Assembly: GCA_014729235.1 (NCBI GenBank)
Contig: WJKH01000018.1
Coordinates: forward strand, 1 to 52,922
DNA length: 52,922 nt
Reading direction: 5' to 3'
Source of the DNA: Candidatus Dojkabacteria bacterium
GTDB lineage: Bacteria; Patescibacteriota; Dojkabacteria; SC72; WJKH01
Positions within the stretch are counted from its first letter, which is position 1. Every line of letters begins with the position of its first letter. The notes under the pieces were generated by a model, which searched no databases, was not told the origin of the DNA, and worked only from the letters and a program-made list of their open reading frames with translations. The translations under genes and the position numbers were made by a program. Below, piece by piece: positions 1-8,862 of the stretch.

Positions 1-2
1 CA

Positions 3-1580
3 GATAGCATTGAATTGGATGCTTCTGAACCAGGAAGTGGAACAGTCACCATAAACTCTGGTGATTCACATACTCAAGATTCCAATGTTAACTTAACAAT
101 TGCAATTGATGACCCGGGATCGGGGATATCAGACATGAGAATTGGAGATGCGTCTGATTTGAGTTCTGTAGCATGGGAAACATTTGATGCAAACCCAACT
201 TTTACGTTTACTCCGGATAATGGTGAAAAAACGGTGTACGTACAGGTGCGCGATACAGCCGGAAATGAATCATCTGTATTTAGCGATGCTATAACGTTGG
301 ATAATGCTTCACCTACAGGTACAATCGCAATAGAGAATGGCGATACTTATGCAGTAGTCCGTACGGTAACTCTAAATCTTTCAGTTACAGATGCTACGTC
401 AGCTTTAGCTTTTTACAGAATTTCAGAAGATAATACTTTTTCTGGAGGTACTCAGGATTGGGAAGCTTACGCCGGCGATCCAACATTTGAAATGAGTGAT
501 GGAGATGGCACCAAGACTGTTTATATTGAGTTAATGGATGAAGCGGGAAACTCGGCTGTATTTAGTGATGATGCTATTTTAGACTCAACAGCACCTACAG
601 GTGGACTGGTGGTTGAAGAAGGAAATCTTTACACTGGGGATCAAGAAGTTAGTATTGAAATCACGGGTTCAGATAGTCTATCCGGAATGTCTGGTATGCG
701 TCTATCCGAGGATAATGGGTTTGATAGCGGCAATCAGCCCTGGGAGACGTTTGCAACTTCTGCGGTATTCACTCTAAGCAGTGGGGATGAGGAAAAGACA
801 ATTTATATGCAGCTAATTGATGTGGCGGGGAATTTATCGTCAATCTATTTCTCACGGATAACTTTAGATACCGGGGGGCCGGTTGATGGATCTTTGGTTA
901 TTAATGACGGAGATATGTATACTCGGAATCAATTAGTATCTCTGGATATCTCAGCTACTGATGGTGGAGCACCAATTTCAGAAATGATGATTAGCGAGGA
1001 TGTGAATTTCTCAAGTAATACCTGGCAGCCTTACTCTACGAGTGTAGACTTTCTGCTTACAAGCGAGAATGGTATTAAGACGGTGTTTGGGAAAGTTCGC
1101 GATGAGGTCGGTAATGAATCTGCGATTTTTCATGATTCAATAATATTCGATAATGTCGGGCCTACTGGAGGGATGGTTCGAAATTCATATGATTACAACG
1201 GGACGGACTCTACATTAGGAATAAGCATCAATGCTACTGATTTAATTTCTCCTGTGACAGGCTATCGCATGTCGGAATCCATCTCTTTCAGTTCGGACTG
1301 GGATGACTATGAGCCAAATAAAACATTCGACTATCTTTACGAGGGAGATTTTGAAGGACAGTCCCTGTACATTCAGTTTATTGATGCCGCCGGGAATCCT
1401 TCCGAGATTTACTCAATGAATTTAGAGAGTGGTAGTTCAACAAGCACCAATGATGATGATGAGGTTTTGTCAGAGACAGGTTTTAGATATCCTCTGTATG
1501 TTTTTGCCGCGACTTTATTGTTATTGGTGATTTTCTTGACAAGGATCTGGGATTATAGGATAGTGGAGTATTATGATTGA
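3..1580 (+). CDS. Ig-like repeat surface protein with LSETG sorting signal (5' end missing)
   Basis: The reading frame is open to the left edge of the window, so only the C-terminal part is present; the first start-like codon (TTG at 15) is internal. The protein is about five repeats of 90-100 residues. Each carries a variant of a pattern with a Gly/Asp turn, an 'SED/GD' strand, a Trp, 'KTVY' or similar, and 'D-x-AGN-S' near its end, which resembles bacterial Ig-like or cadherin-like cell-surface repeats. After the last repeat come a Ser/Asp-rich linker, LSETG, a hydrophobic segment (YVFAATLLLLVIFL) and a short tail containing Arg. That order matches a sortase cell-wall sorting signal with LSxTG in place of LPxTG. 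The likely role is a wall-linked adhesin or stalk. The sortase at 30768-31577 is the candidate anchoring enzyme. Repeats and anchor are visible; function is inferred. Confidence 0.75.
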   Translation, partial: DSIELDASEPGSGTVTINSGDSHTQDSNVNLTIAIDDPGSGISDMRIGDASDLSSVAWETFDANPTFTFTPDNGEKTVYVQVRDTAGNESSVFSDAITLDNASPTGTIAIENGDTYAVVRTVTLNLSVTDATSALAFYRISEDNTFSGGTQDWEAYAGDPTFEMSDGDGTKTVYIELMDEAGNSAVFSDDAILDSTAPTGGLVVEEGNLYTGDQEVSIEITGSDSLSGMSGMRLSEDNGFDSGNQPWETFATSAVFTLSSGDEEKTIYMQLIDVAGNLSSIYFSRITLDTGGPVDGSLVINDGDMYTRNQLVSLDISATDGGAPISEMMISEDVNFSSNTWQPYSTSVDFLLTSENGIKTVFGKVRDEVGNESAIFHDSIIFDNVGPTGGMVRNSYDYNGTDSTLGISINATDLISPVTGYRMSESISFSSDWDDYEPNKTFDYLYEGDFEGQSLYIQFIDAAGNPSEIYSMNLESGSSTSTNDDDEVLSETGFRYPLYVFAATLLLLVIFLTRIWDYRIVEYYD

Positions 1581-1656
1581 ATCTGCTCAACGAGATGGCT
1601 TTCCTTTGGATTTGAGCGGGTGCAGTTAATATTTAACATTTTATTATCAATTTCTT

Positions 1657-4236
1657 ATGTCAGAGAATTTATCTAAAGGAAGGTTTTCTACAGCGAAGGC
1701 TTCAAAGATTGTTAAGACAGGGGGATTTGTCCTTCTTGGCTTGATTTGCATGTTAATGGTAGGTGTTTTAATCTGGAAGGCTCAGAGTCCAAAACCTGAG
1801 AATATCCGGGTGACTAATATCACGGATAAGTCATTTACAGTTAGTTGGACAACAGATGATCCAAGTGCAGGAAGTGTTTTGTATACCGATGAGAAAGGGA
1901 TATTTGCGTGGGCCAAGGCAAAAAGCAGCAAGCTTATGGCTTATGACGATAGAGATGTCAGTAAAGCTGAACTTGAAGCGGCAGAGGAAGATTGGGAGTC
2001 TGCCCTAAATGGAGAGTACTCAGTAAAGTCACAGAAATATTATACCCATCATGTTACTGTTAAAGAGCTTGACGCTGAGACGCCATATAAATTTAAAGTC
2101 GGGAATGGAGTATTTTACTACGGGCCGAAAAATTTGATTGCTGCGAATTTTAGTGCGGCAAATTCTGATGAGGTAATGACGCTTCCGGCCTTAGATACTA
2201 TGAGTATGACTCCGGTTCCTGCTTATGGAAATGTTCGTGCTCAGACTCCTGATTCAAACGAAAATAGTAGAATTGTTGTAAACGATGGACTTTTTTATGC
2301 CCAGGTTTTTGCAAATGACACTACATATTATGCCTCAGCTTTAATTAATCAGGAGGGCAGATGGTATCTTGATTTTTCAAATTTGCGTGATAACGAAGGC
2401 GAGGCTGTAAAACCGGAGGATACTGTTGATACATACCAGGCTTATATTGAAGGGGGAGCCTTTGGAGCTTCTGAAATTACTGAATTGTCTTTCGAAAACG
2501 ATGCCCCTGCTGATGATATCGTGATAAGTTCTGGAGAAATCAAAATAGGAGCGAATTTGGGTGTGTACCAAGGTTTAGTTAAGCCTGTCTATGCAAACAG
2601 GTTTTGTCCCGAAGGCGTAAATGAAATCGAGGACAGTTCAAAGTGCGGATGTGTCGAAGGAGAAAATAAGAAAGTCAGGTGTCGTACAAATGATGGAAGC
2701 AGCGACTGGTGTGTTGATACTGGTGAGGCTTGTGTTGAGACTGAGCCTGTGCCGCGGCTCGATGTTGGAGGAGGCTCGGATGGTGGTTCGGATGGGGGTG
2801 AGTCAGGTGCTAACGATTCAGGATTGGATCCAGATGATCTCGAGTATCTGTATGATGAAGAGATTTGTATAGAGGATGTTGATGGTGCCTGTGATTATAG
2901 GATTAGTGAGTGGGGGTGGCATAGTGAAGGGTGTGGGATTTGCTGCAAGACAAAGTGGCAGCATGTTTACAGGCGCGAGAGTGATGGAGCTATTGTTACG
3001 TCTGATGCGGGGAGAGAGAGTGAATATCATGCAAATGACAGTGAGTGTGGACGGGCTGAACCAAAGGAGGAGAGTCTGAAAATCCGAAGAAAGCCTGGAC
3101 GAACGTTGACCTACTCATGTTGCGTAAAAGATAACAATTTTTTTGTCGCTCAGGAAACAAGGGGCAATGATGGAAGTCCATACTGTTTTGGTTGGATTCC
3201 GCCTGGTACATACGAGTATGGTGATTACGTAGGATCAGGAAATCACGAAAGCTGTCAAGAGATTCAGTGCAAATATACAGGAAGCAATGGGATTGTAAAA
3301 TGTCATAGTCAACGGCGAGGCAACTGTAAAGGTGAAGAAGTTGCGAGCTGCCATGGACTTTCGGCGAATCCCTCTATGCAGGAATACAATTCATTATTTA
3401 CTTATCGGGCAGCTGCAGCTGAAAAAGTGCAAATTGTTGGCAGTGATACGGTGCTGGAAGCTCAGCAAGACGGCGTTTACACATTAACAATCCCCGGAGA
3501 TGAGAAGCAGTATGAAGTAGTACTTGAAAAAGGAAAGACGTATGTCTTCTTTAAAGATACAAATGAGAATGGAGTTCAGGATGAAGGAGAAGAGGTCATT
3601 AATCTTCAGAACGATGCTGTGGAACTTTATTACAATGATGAAGAACAGGTCAAGAAAATTCAATTGGAGGCGGGCTTAAATTTTGTCTCTTTTAACGTTA
3701 TTCCCAAGAGTATCGATTCATGTAAGTTTTTGGAGGAAATAAACGTCGATAAGAGCGATGATCAGTTGATTACTCAGATTTCACGATTTGAAGGAGGAAA
3801 GTTTGAAGTTACATCATATAGAAAAGACACTCAGCAGCCGGTAGGAGGGACTTGTTTTCCTGTTGTTGCCGGCCAGGGATATATAATTAAGACCTTTGGG
3901 GAGTCAACTATTTCATACGGCGGATATGCATTAACAAAGCCTGTAGAATTACTTTTTCCAACATCGGGTTGGCATCTGGTTGGAGTCAATGGAACTAAAA
4001 AACAGTACACTGCTGATAGCTTAATCCTGTCAATTAATGAGGTTGAAGGTCTGACAGTGAACAATATTTCAACGTGGCGGTCTGACGCTTCAAGATATGA
4101 TGGGCTTCAGAAGGATCTAAATGAAGATAATACTTATAAATCCTACGGTTTTGATTTCCCAGTAGATCCTGAGAAATCATATTTCTTACGAGTAGTCTCA
4201 GGAAGTGGCCGATGGTTGCCTGAAGCAGGCGAATAA
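1657..4236 (+). CDS. Membrane-anchored fibronectin-III/Cys-rich exported protein
   Basis: 859 residues. A basic N-terminus is followed by one transmembrane helix at about residues 23-42, so most of the chain is probably outside the cell. Residues about 48-175 resemble the fibronectin-III/purple-acid-phosphatase N-domain fold (IRVTNITDKSFTVSWTT, then 'HHVTVKELDAETPYKFKVG'). The middle (about 320-580) is Cys-rich with Gly/Ser/Asp spacers, suggesting disulfide-stabilised small domains. A stretch near residue 628 (DTNENGVQDEGEE) looks like a dockerin or EF-hand-type Ca-binding loop, and the C-terminal ~200 residues form an unrecognised beta-rich domain. No phosphatase active site and no sorting signal are seen. 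It shares its architecture with the protein at 49936-51654. It starts 76 bp after the preceding surface gene and may be co-transcribed with it. Confidence 0.75.
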   Translation: MSENLSKGRFSTAKASKIVKTGGFVLLGLICMLMVGVLIWKAQSPKPENIRVTNITDKSFTVSWTTDDPSAGSVLYTDEKGIFAWAKAKSSKLMAYDDRDVSKAELEAAEEDWESALNGEYSVKSQKYYTHHVTVKELDAETPYKFKVGNGVFYYGPKNLIAANFSAANSDEVMTLPALDTMSMTPVPAYGNVRAQTPDSNENSRIVVNDGLFYAQVFANDTTYYASALINQEGRWYLDFSNLRDNEGEAVKPEDTVDTYQAYIEGGAFGASEITELSFENDAPADDIVISSGEIKIGANLGVYQGLVKPVYANRFCPEGVNEIEDSSKCGCVEGENKKVRCRTNDGSSDWCVDTGEACVETEPVPRLDVGGGSDGGSDGGESGANDSGLDPDDLEYLYDEEICIEDVDGACDYRISEWGWHSEGCGICCKTKWQHVYRRESDGAIVTSDAGRESEYHANDSECGRAEPKEESLKIRRKPGRTLTYSCCVKDNNFFVAQETRGNDGSPYCFGWIPPGTYEYGDYVGSGNHESCQEIQCKYTGSNGIVKCHSQRRGNCKGEEVASCHGLSANPSMQEYNSLFTYRAAAAEKVQIVGSDTVLEAQQDGVYTLTIPGDEKQYEVVLEKGKTYVFFKDTNENGVQDEGEEVINLQNDAVELYYNDEEQVKKIQLEAGLNFVSFNVIPKSIDSCKFLEEINVDKSDDQLITQISRFEGGKFEVTSYRKDTQQPVGGTCFPVVAGQGYIIKTFGESTISYGGYALTKPVELLFPTSGWHLVGVNGTKKQYTADSLILSINEVEGLTVNNISTWRSDASRYDGLQKDLNEDNTYKSYGFDFPVDPEKSYFLRVVSGSGRWLPEAGE

Positions 4237-4359
4237 ACAGGTAGGACGAATAGATATGCAAGAGCGTGCGCGACATAGATTGACTGAGAAAAGAGACCAA
4301 AGGGCCTGGCATACCTTTGCTTGAAACTAGAATGGGGGTAATAGAGAGAAGACTAAATT

Positions 4360-4477
4360 AATATGAGTTACGAAATTCAAAAATCAAGAGAGTAGAGGGC
4401 GAGGACGAGTGATCCGAAGCTATTGCAGAAAGTCCTAGTCGCGCTTTCTTCCAGGAATGTTTCGAATATCATATATT
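4360..4477 (+). repeat. Short/degenerate copy of the dispersed structured repeat (copy R0)
   Basis: A 118-bp relative of the full repeats at 4487, 45458 and 49459. The left arm AATATGAGTTACGAAA can pair with the right arm at 4460-4477 if a two-base bulge is allowed. Its 3' half (GTCCTAGTCGCGCTTTC, then CCAGGA) aligns with the conserved 3' block of the full copies. The 5' block GAAGACTGCAGTT is absent and replaced by TTCAAAAATCAA, which recurs at 49402. The change AATTT to AATAT in the left arm is matched by ATATT in the right arm, so pairing is kept. Confidence 0.6.
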
Positions 4478-4486
4478 AACAGAATA

Positions 4487-4633
4487 AACTTGAATCACGA
4501 AAGAAGACTGCAGTTGAAAAGCGCGCTCAGCCGGTAGGTTTAAGATATGACGAGGGGCAGAAACGAATGACCAAATCCTATTGCAAAAAGTCCTAGTCGC
4601 CTTTTCTTGCAGGATTATTTCGTAATCTACCTT
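4487..4633 (+). repeat. Dispersed structured repeat, full copy R1
   Basis: A 147-bp element. It shares with R2 (45458) and R3 (49459) the 5' block GAAGACTGCAGTT, then AAAAGCGCG and CAGCCG, a variable centre of about 45 nt, and the 3' block GTCCTAGTCGCCTTTTC. Imperfect terminal inverted repeats (AACTTGAATCACGAAA against its complement near 4618-4633) form the ends; the inner six pairs ACGAAA/TTTCGT are perfect. It lies about 10 bp after R0. Another left-arm-like sequence (AATTTGAATTTAGAAA, 4648-4663) follows directly and runs into the UDG reading frame. The element could be a non-autonomous mobile element or a structured RNA. Confidence 0.8.
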
Positions 4634-4667
4634 ATATTAAAAACATTAATTTGAATTTAGAAATCGT

Positions 4668-5486
4668 CTGGAAAAATACAAAACACTTACTAAGTTACAT
4701 GAAGACTGTTTAAAATGCGAAAAATGTCCTCTTCGCAGAGAAGCGAAGCAAGTAGTTCCCGGAGAAGGCAATCCGCACGCGGATATCATGTTTATAGGAG
4801 AGGGACCGGGAGCAAACGAAGATAAGCTCGGGCGGCCGTTTGTTGGGGCGGCCGGCAAGTTTCTTGATGAGCTATTGGCAAGTATAGAGCTGGATCGCAG
4901 TGAAGTGTTTATTGCCAATATGGTAAAATGCCGGCCGCCCAAAAACCGGGATCCATCAGATCAAGAAAAGAAAGCTTGCAGGCCCTGGCTTGATGAGCAG
5001 ATTAGGTTAATAAGGCCAAGAGTTTTTGTGCCGCTTGGCAGGCACGCTTTACACAAATTCGTTCCTGATATTCGGATTTCTAAAGCTCATGGTCGGTTTT
5101 TTCGTGCGCAAGAAGGCGACTTTAGGGGCAAGGTTGTTTTCGCTATGTATCATCCTGCTGCGGCTTTGTACAATGGTAGTATGAGACCGACTTTGCTTTC
5201 TGATATGCAAAATCTGAAGAAGTTTCTGGTAGGAATAAATGAGGGAAATATTGATTTGGATAAGGTTGATTTAGATTCAAATGAGTTTCTTGCGGCTGGA
5301 GTGAAATTAGAAGAGAAGTCAGGAGCAAAACCAAGAGTGAAACCAGAAGTAGGATCAGGAGAAAAATCAAAGAATAATCCTGATGTCAGTGAAAAAGTGA
5401 AAGAAGTGCGACAAATTTTAGCCGAAAAAGAAAAAAAGTCTAAACTGGCAGAAGAGTCAGACTCGCAGGTCTCGATGTTTTCGTGA
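4668..5486 (+). CDS. Uracil-DNA glycosylase, Fe-S family 4/5 type (non-canonical start)
   Basis: Removes uracil from DNA in base-excision repair. Seen: [20 protein letters not shown] (uracil pocket), a MYHPAA motif, and four candidate 4Fe-4S cysteines: two in the N-terminal [10 protein letters not shown], one in VKCRPP, one in KKACRPW. The two N-terminal cysteines are coded upstream of the first ATG (4788), so the true start must be upstream. The frame is open back to a TAA at 4647 but contains no ATG, GTG or TTG; CTG at 4668 is the best candidate. The upstream edge abuts a repeat arm, so the original start may have been displaced. The C-terminal ~80 residues are a Lys/Glu-rich disordered tail ending QVSMFS, which resembles a beta-clamp-binding pentapeptide. 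Family assignment is firm; the start is uncertain. Confidence 0.85.
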   Translation: MEKYKTLTKLHEDCLKCEKCPLRREAKQVVPGEGNPHADIMFIGEGPGANEDKLGRPFVGAAGKFLDELLASIELDRSEVFIANMVKCRPPKNRDPSDQEKKACRPWLDEQIRLIRPRVFVPLGRHALHKFVPDIRISKAHGRFFRAQEGDFRGKVVFAMYHPAAALYNGSMRPTLLSDMQNLKKFLVGINEGNIDLDKVDLDSNEFLAAGVKLEEKSGAKPRVKPEVGSGEKSKNNPDVSEKVKEVRQILAEKEKKSKLAEESDSQVSMFS

Positions 5487-5488
5487 GG

Positions 5489-5797
5489 TTAGTCAGGAGT
5501 AAATGGATTCGCAACCTGAAGAGCTTCGGTAATTTGAGGATCCCGTCTGGGTTGATTGAAATCCTTAGTATTTCCATTGGTGTTGGAGTCTTTTCCAAGC
5601 TGGCCTGCTTGAACGGTTGTTTTTCTGGCTTTCTCAACATCTTTATCAAACTTTTTCAGGAGTTCCAGATCTCTAGCTTTTTGATCTGCGGAAATTTTAT
5701 CTGGATCTTTTTGAGAGGTCACTAAACGGCTAGTTACGTCATCGTTCTGGGATTTAGAGGTAACAGTGTCATCCTTTGGAAGGGTAGGTTTGTTCAT
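5489..5797 (-). CDS. Small charged hypothetical protein, last gene of the VirB4 operon
   Basis: 102 residues, highly polar, rich in Asp, Lys, Gln and Thr, with no transmembrane segment and no recognised domain. A Lys/Glu/Leu-rich stretch (about residues 32-60) may be helical or coiled coil. It begins 21 bp after the VirB4-like stop codon on the same strand, so it is probably co-transcribed with that cluster. Its end lies 2 bp from the convergent UDG gene. No function can be assigned from sequence. The call as a gene rests on operon position and the absence of a better frame. Confidence 0.55.
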   Translation of the reverse strand: MNKPTLPKDDTVTSKSQNDDVTSRLVTSQKDPDKISADQKARDLELLKKFDKDVEKARKTTVQAGQLGKDSNTNGNTKDFNQPRRDPQITEALQVANPFTPD

Positions 5798-5818
5798 AGG
5801 GGTTTGTATCTAATTTCA

Positions 5819-8194
5819 TTAATCTTCATCAACTATTCCCTGTGGCGTCAAGTGAGAAGAGCCTTTGCCTAATTCATTGCGATTGTTAACTACCTCCTGT
5901 GATATAGATTCAGGAAGTTCGTTGTATTTATCTGACATTTGATTTACTACATTATTCCCAGCTGAATCAGCCTGTTTTCCCTGTGCTGCGGCGTCTAATT
6001 CCTTCTTCTTTTCCTCATAGGCCCGGCGGTCTTCTTCAAGATCAGCAACTGTGCTTTTGCGTTTTTTTATTGCCTCTTTTACTTCCGTAGCAGAATCTTC
6101 TCTGTCATCAATAGCATTTAGCATTACCGGGGGTTCATACATTTCTGCCAATTCTGAAAGCGGCTTTTCTCTAACGCCTGTTGCTTGTTCTTCTTTAATT
6201 CTTTCAAGGTCTTCGGGAGCTGTGGTGATTAGGTCGTGTTCGGCTTTGCTTGAAATTACCTGGATTGCGACATGGTTGCGACCGGCAAAAAAGAGTCCTT
6301 GTCCTCTGTCACAAGACAGTAAAAATGATTTTTCTCCTTCAGACAAATTAAACACATCTCCAACTTTGTCGATTGCATTAGGGCTTTGTTTCATTAAGAA
6401 TGATAGTGATGAGTTATTGATAATTGCCCGGCCCAATTCATTTTGGAGGAAGTCTTCAACATCCTGGGTTATTGTAGTTACTCCCAGATAGTATTTTCGA
6501 GCTCGTTTTACCATAGAGTAGAGAAATTTTGCACTATCAGGAGCCTGCATCATATACCATGCCTCATCTACCAGCAGAATTCGCTTTTTCTTGTCTTTTC
6601 GGATTCTTGTCCAGATAAAATCAAGTATTAAATACATCCCCATCGGGCGCAGTTCTTCCTGGAGATCTCGCACACTAAATACTATAAAAGGATTTGTAAT
6701 TTCAACTGTGCTGGGCTCATTAAATATTCCGGCTGCGCTTCCTATGATATAGCGTTCCAGTTTTCCGGCCATGTTTCTAGCTTCCGGTTCTGCCATGCCT
6801 TTTAACACCTTGTATAAGTCTTCCAGCAATGGCGGCTTTTTATTTCGCTGAGTAGCCGGATCGAGTGTTATTCCTTTCTCACGATAAGTTAGAATGAGTG
6901 CTCTGTCCAGGATTGCAAGTTCTATGCTTGTGAGCTTTCCACCCATTAATAATCGCAAAAATCCCTCAAGTGATAATATCTTTTCTCTAAGTTCGTCATC
7001 ATTTGGGTCTCCGAGTCCGGATAGCTCAAATGGGTTAATTTTATGCCCTTTGTCCTGCGAGAATGATATATAAGCTCCATTTACGGCATCACTTAAGCGT
7101 TCGTACTCGTGCTCCGGATCGATAATTATAATGTTTGTTCCAAACATGTGGCTTCTAATCGCCTCGAGCTTAACAAAGTAGCTTTTACCTGCACCGGATT
7201 TAGCAAATACCACTGTATTAAAGTTTTCCAGATCAAATCTGTCAAAGATTACGAGACTTCGGTTATGTTGGTTGATTCCATACATAATCCCGTGGTCCAT
7301 AGTAAGTTCGGATGTGACGAAGGGAAAAGTGGTGGCAAGTGATGTAGTGTCCATGTTTCGAGTGATGTAGATTGGATCGATTCCGAGTGGTTGGCAGGCT
7401 ACAAAGCCTTCTTCTTGTTGAAGTGTAGCTGTTTTAGCTGTTACATTGATTGCCGCGAGCGAAGAGATAATGTTTTTTGATACCTTCTCTAGCTCTTTTT
7501 TGCTGTTTGCTGCAACGGATATATACATCGCATAGTGGAAAAACTTTTCTGAGCCTTCTGCTATGGAATCTTGTAGTTTTTGAGCGTCTGAAAGTGCAAC
7601 TTTAGTTGATGGATCAATTACCTGCCTTTTTTCCATCTGTGTGTAAAGCGTGGCTTCGAGTTCTCCAATTTTTCTTTTTAATTTTTGCAGGATATTCTTT
7701 GTGTCCACCGGGTAGTAAAAAGTGCTGATATTGATGGAGTATTCGAAATTAATAATTGGAGACAGCCAATTCGGGCCTACAAATCTGGGATACTCGCTTA
7801 CAAAGAAAGATCTATGATAACGATCTCCGATTTTGATATCGTTGAAGTCTATTTCCATATCAATTGGGGCAATTATATCCTGTAGTGTCATTCCGTCGAA
7901 TCTATCAACTCTTACATCAATATCTTCGCCTTGTTCTTCCTCTTTCTTTTTCGGGGAGCGGAAGATGTCAAAAAGCATGTCAAAAAATCCTCTTTTTTTG
8001 ATTTTTGTATCCTCATAGCGGTCTTTATCAATTTGATCCAGCTTTATCTGCGTATCAATTTCCTCTTTCATCCGGTTAAATTTCTGTCCGGGTGATATCT
8101 TATCCTGACGATCTTGCAGTTTCTTTTGTACATTGCTTTGAAGATCTCGTTGAAATTTTTTATTTTGATTTTGCGAGGTATTATGTTTAGGCAT
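5819..8194 (-). CDS. VirB4/TraC-type conjugation ATPase
   Basis: 791 residues. A cytoplasmic ATPase of the VirB4/TraC (TrbE/CagE) family that energises type IV secretion or conjugation-like machines. An N-terminal ~80-residue charged region precedes the family N-domain. Walker A is AKSGAGKS at about 331-338 and Walker B is RILLVDEAW at about 538-546. Between and after these are other family segments: IIIIDPEHEYERL, 'IINNSSLSFLMKQSPNA' and 'FLLSCDRGQGLF'. The C-terminal ~100 residues are charged and low in complexity. The upstream genes (TraC-N-like protein and PrgI) are the usual partners in Gram-positive and CPR clusters. No VirB6-like, VirD4-like or relaxase gene lies in this window, so a full conjugation system cannot be claimed. 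Confidence 0.92.
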   Translation of the reverse strand: MPKHNTSQNQNKKFQRDLQSNVQKKLQDRQDKISPGQKFNRMKEEIDTQIKLDQIDKDRYEDTKIKKRGFFDMLFDIFRSPKKKEEEQGEDIDVRVDRFDGMTLQDIIAPIDMEIDFNDIKIGDRYHRSFFVSEYPRFVGPNWLSPIINFEYSINISTFYYPVDTKNILQKLKRKIGELEATLYTQMEKRQVIDPSTKVALSDAQKLQDSIAEGSEKFFHYAMYISVAANSKKELEKVSKNIISSLAAINVTAKTATLQQEEGFVACQPLGIDPIYITRNMDTTSLATTFPFVTSELTMDHGIMYGINQHNRSLVIFDRFDLENFNTVVFAKSGAGKSYFVKLEAIRSHMFGTNIIIIDPEHEYERLSDAVNGAYISFSQDKGHKINPFELSGLGDPNDDELREKILSLEGFLRLLMGGKLTSIELAILDRALILTYREKGITLDPATQRNKKPPLLEDLYKVLKGMAEPEARNMAGKLERYIIGSAAGIFNEPSTVEITNPFIVFSVRDLQEELRPMGMYLILDFIWTRIRKDKKKRILLVDEAWYMMQAPDSAKFLYSMVKRARKYYLGVTTITQDVEDFLQNELGRAIINNSSLSFLMKQSPNAIDKVGDVFNLSEGEKSFLLSCDRGQGLFFAGRNHVAIQVISSKAEHDLITTAPEDLERIKEEQATGVREKPLSELAEMYEPPVMLNAIDDREDSATEVKEAIKKRKSTVADLEEDRRAYEEKKKELDAAAQGKQADSAGNNVVNQMSDKYNELPESISQEVVNNRNELGKGSSHLTPQGIVDED

Positions 8195-8196
8195 TT

Positions 8197-8826
8197 TTAG
8201 TCTTCTGAATTATATATTTCATAAAATAAATCTATCAGTTCTTCGTTTACAAGTTGGTGTCCCACTAGTCCCATTCTTCCAAGCTGCTTGAGGAGGTGGT
8301 CTCGTTTAGGGTATAGGTAAATCTTTCCTTGCTCCAGGCTTCGCTTGGTCCCCAGCGAGAGAGCTTCTTTCTGTGTTCGCTTTTTACTTTTAGGTATCGG
8401 AATTGGGCTGCTTGAGACCGTAACCGGGGTAAAGGGGATTACCAGATAAAACTTTTTATCTAGAACGTCGTTTTGCACTATTAGATTTTGGATAAATTCA
8501 GAATAGATTTCCAATTGTTTTCTCAATCCAGGGCTCATTTCTCTTGAAAGTTGATTTTTAAGATAATCCACGTAGTTTGAGATATCAATTCGCTTTGTGC
8601 GGATGAGGATTTGGATATGGAAATTTAGAGAGTTGAGTAGTCCGGCAAATGCATAAATTTTGTTGTCCTGTTCGTATTCGGAAAGCAGGTCAAAGTTTAC
8701 GGCATCAGTTTGGATTACTAATACAACCTTTCCTGACTTGGTAATAATCAAATCATCAACTATTTCCTGCACTTCAAGGTGTGCTTGAGTTGTTGCAGAT
8801 ATTTTGGCTCTTGTCTCAGGTTTCAC
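8197..8826 (-). CDS. TraC N-domain-like protein of the type IV secretion cluster
   Basis: 209 residues, without a Walker A motif. It resembles the small protein encoded between PrgI and VirB4 in CPR and Firmicutes clusters, related to the N-terminal domain of F-type TraC. Seen are 'LEVQEIVDDLIITKSGKVV' followed by 'LLSEYEQDNKIYAFAGLLNS' and a helix-rich half with 'YLKNQLSREMSPGL'. It starts 36 bp after the PrgI-like stop, and its own stop is 2 bp from the VirB4 start codon, implying translational coupling. It probably contributes to assembly of the inner-membrane ATPase complex. The family call is from recall of gene order and pattern, not from a search. Confidence 0.7.
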   Translation of the reverse strand: MKPETRAKISATTQAHLEVQEIVDDLIITKSGKVVLVIQTDAVNFDLLSEYEQDNKIYAFAGLLNSLNFHIQILIRTKRIDISNYVDYLKNQLSREMSPGLRKQLEIYSEFIQNLIVQNDVLDKKFYLVIPFTPVTVSSSPIPIPKSKKRTQKEALSLGTKRSLEQGKIYLYPKRDHLLKQLGRMGLVGHQLVNEELIDLFYEIYNSED

Positions 8827-8862
8827 GGTTGTTTCACGAGTTATAGCTTATTTTATTTAACT

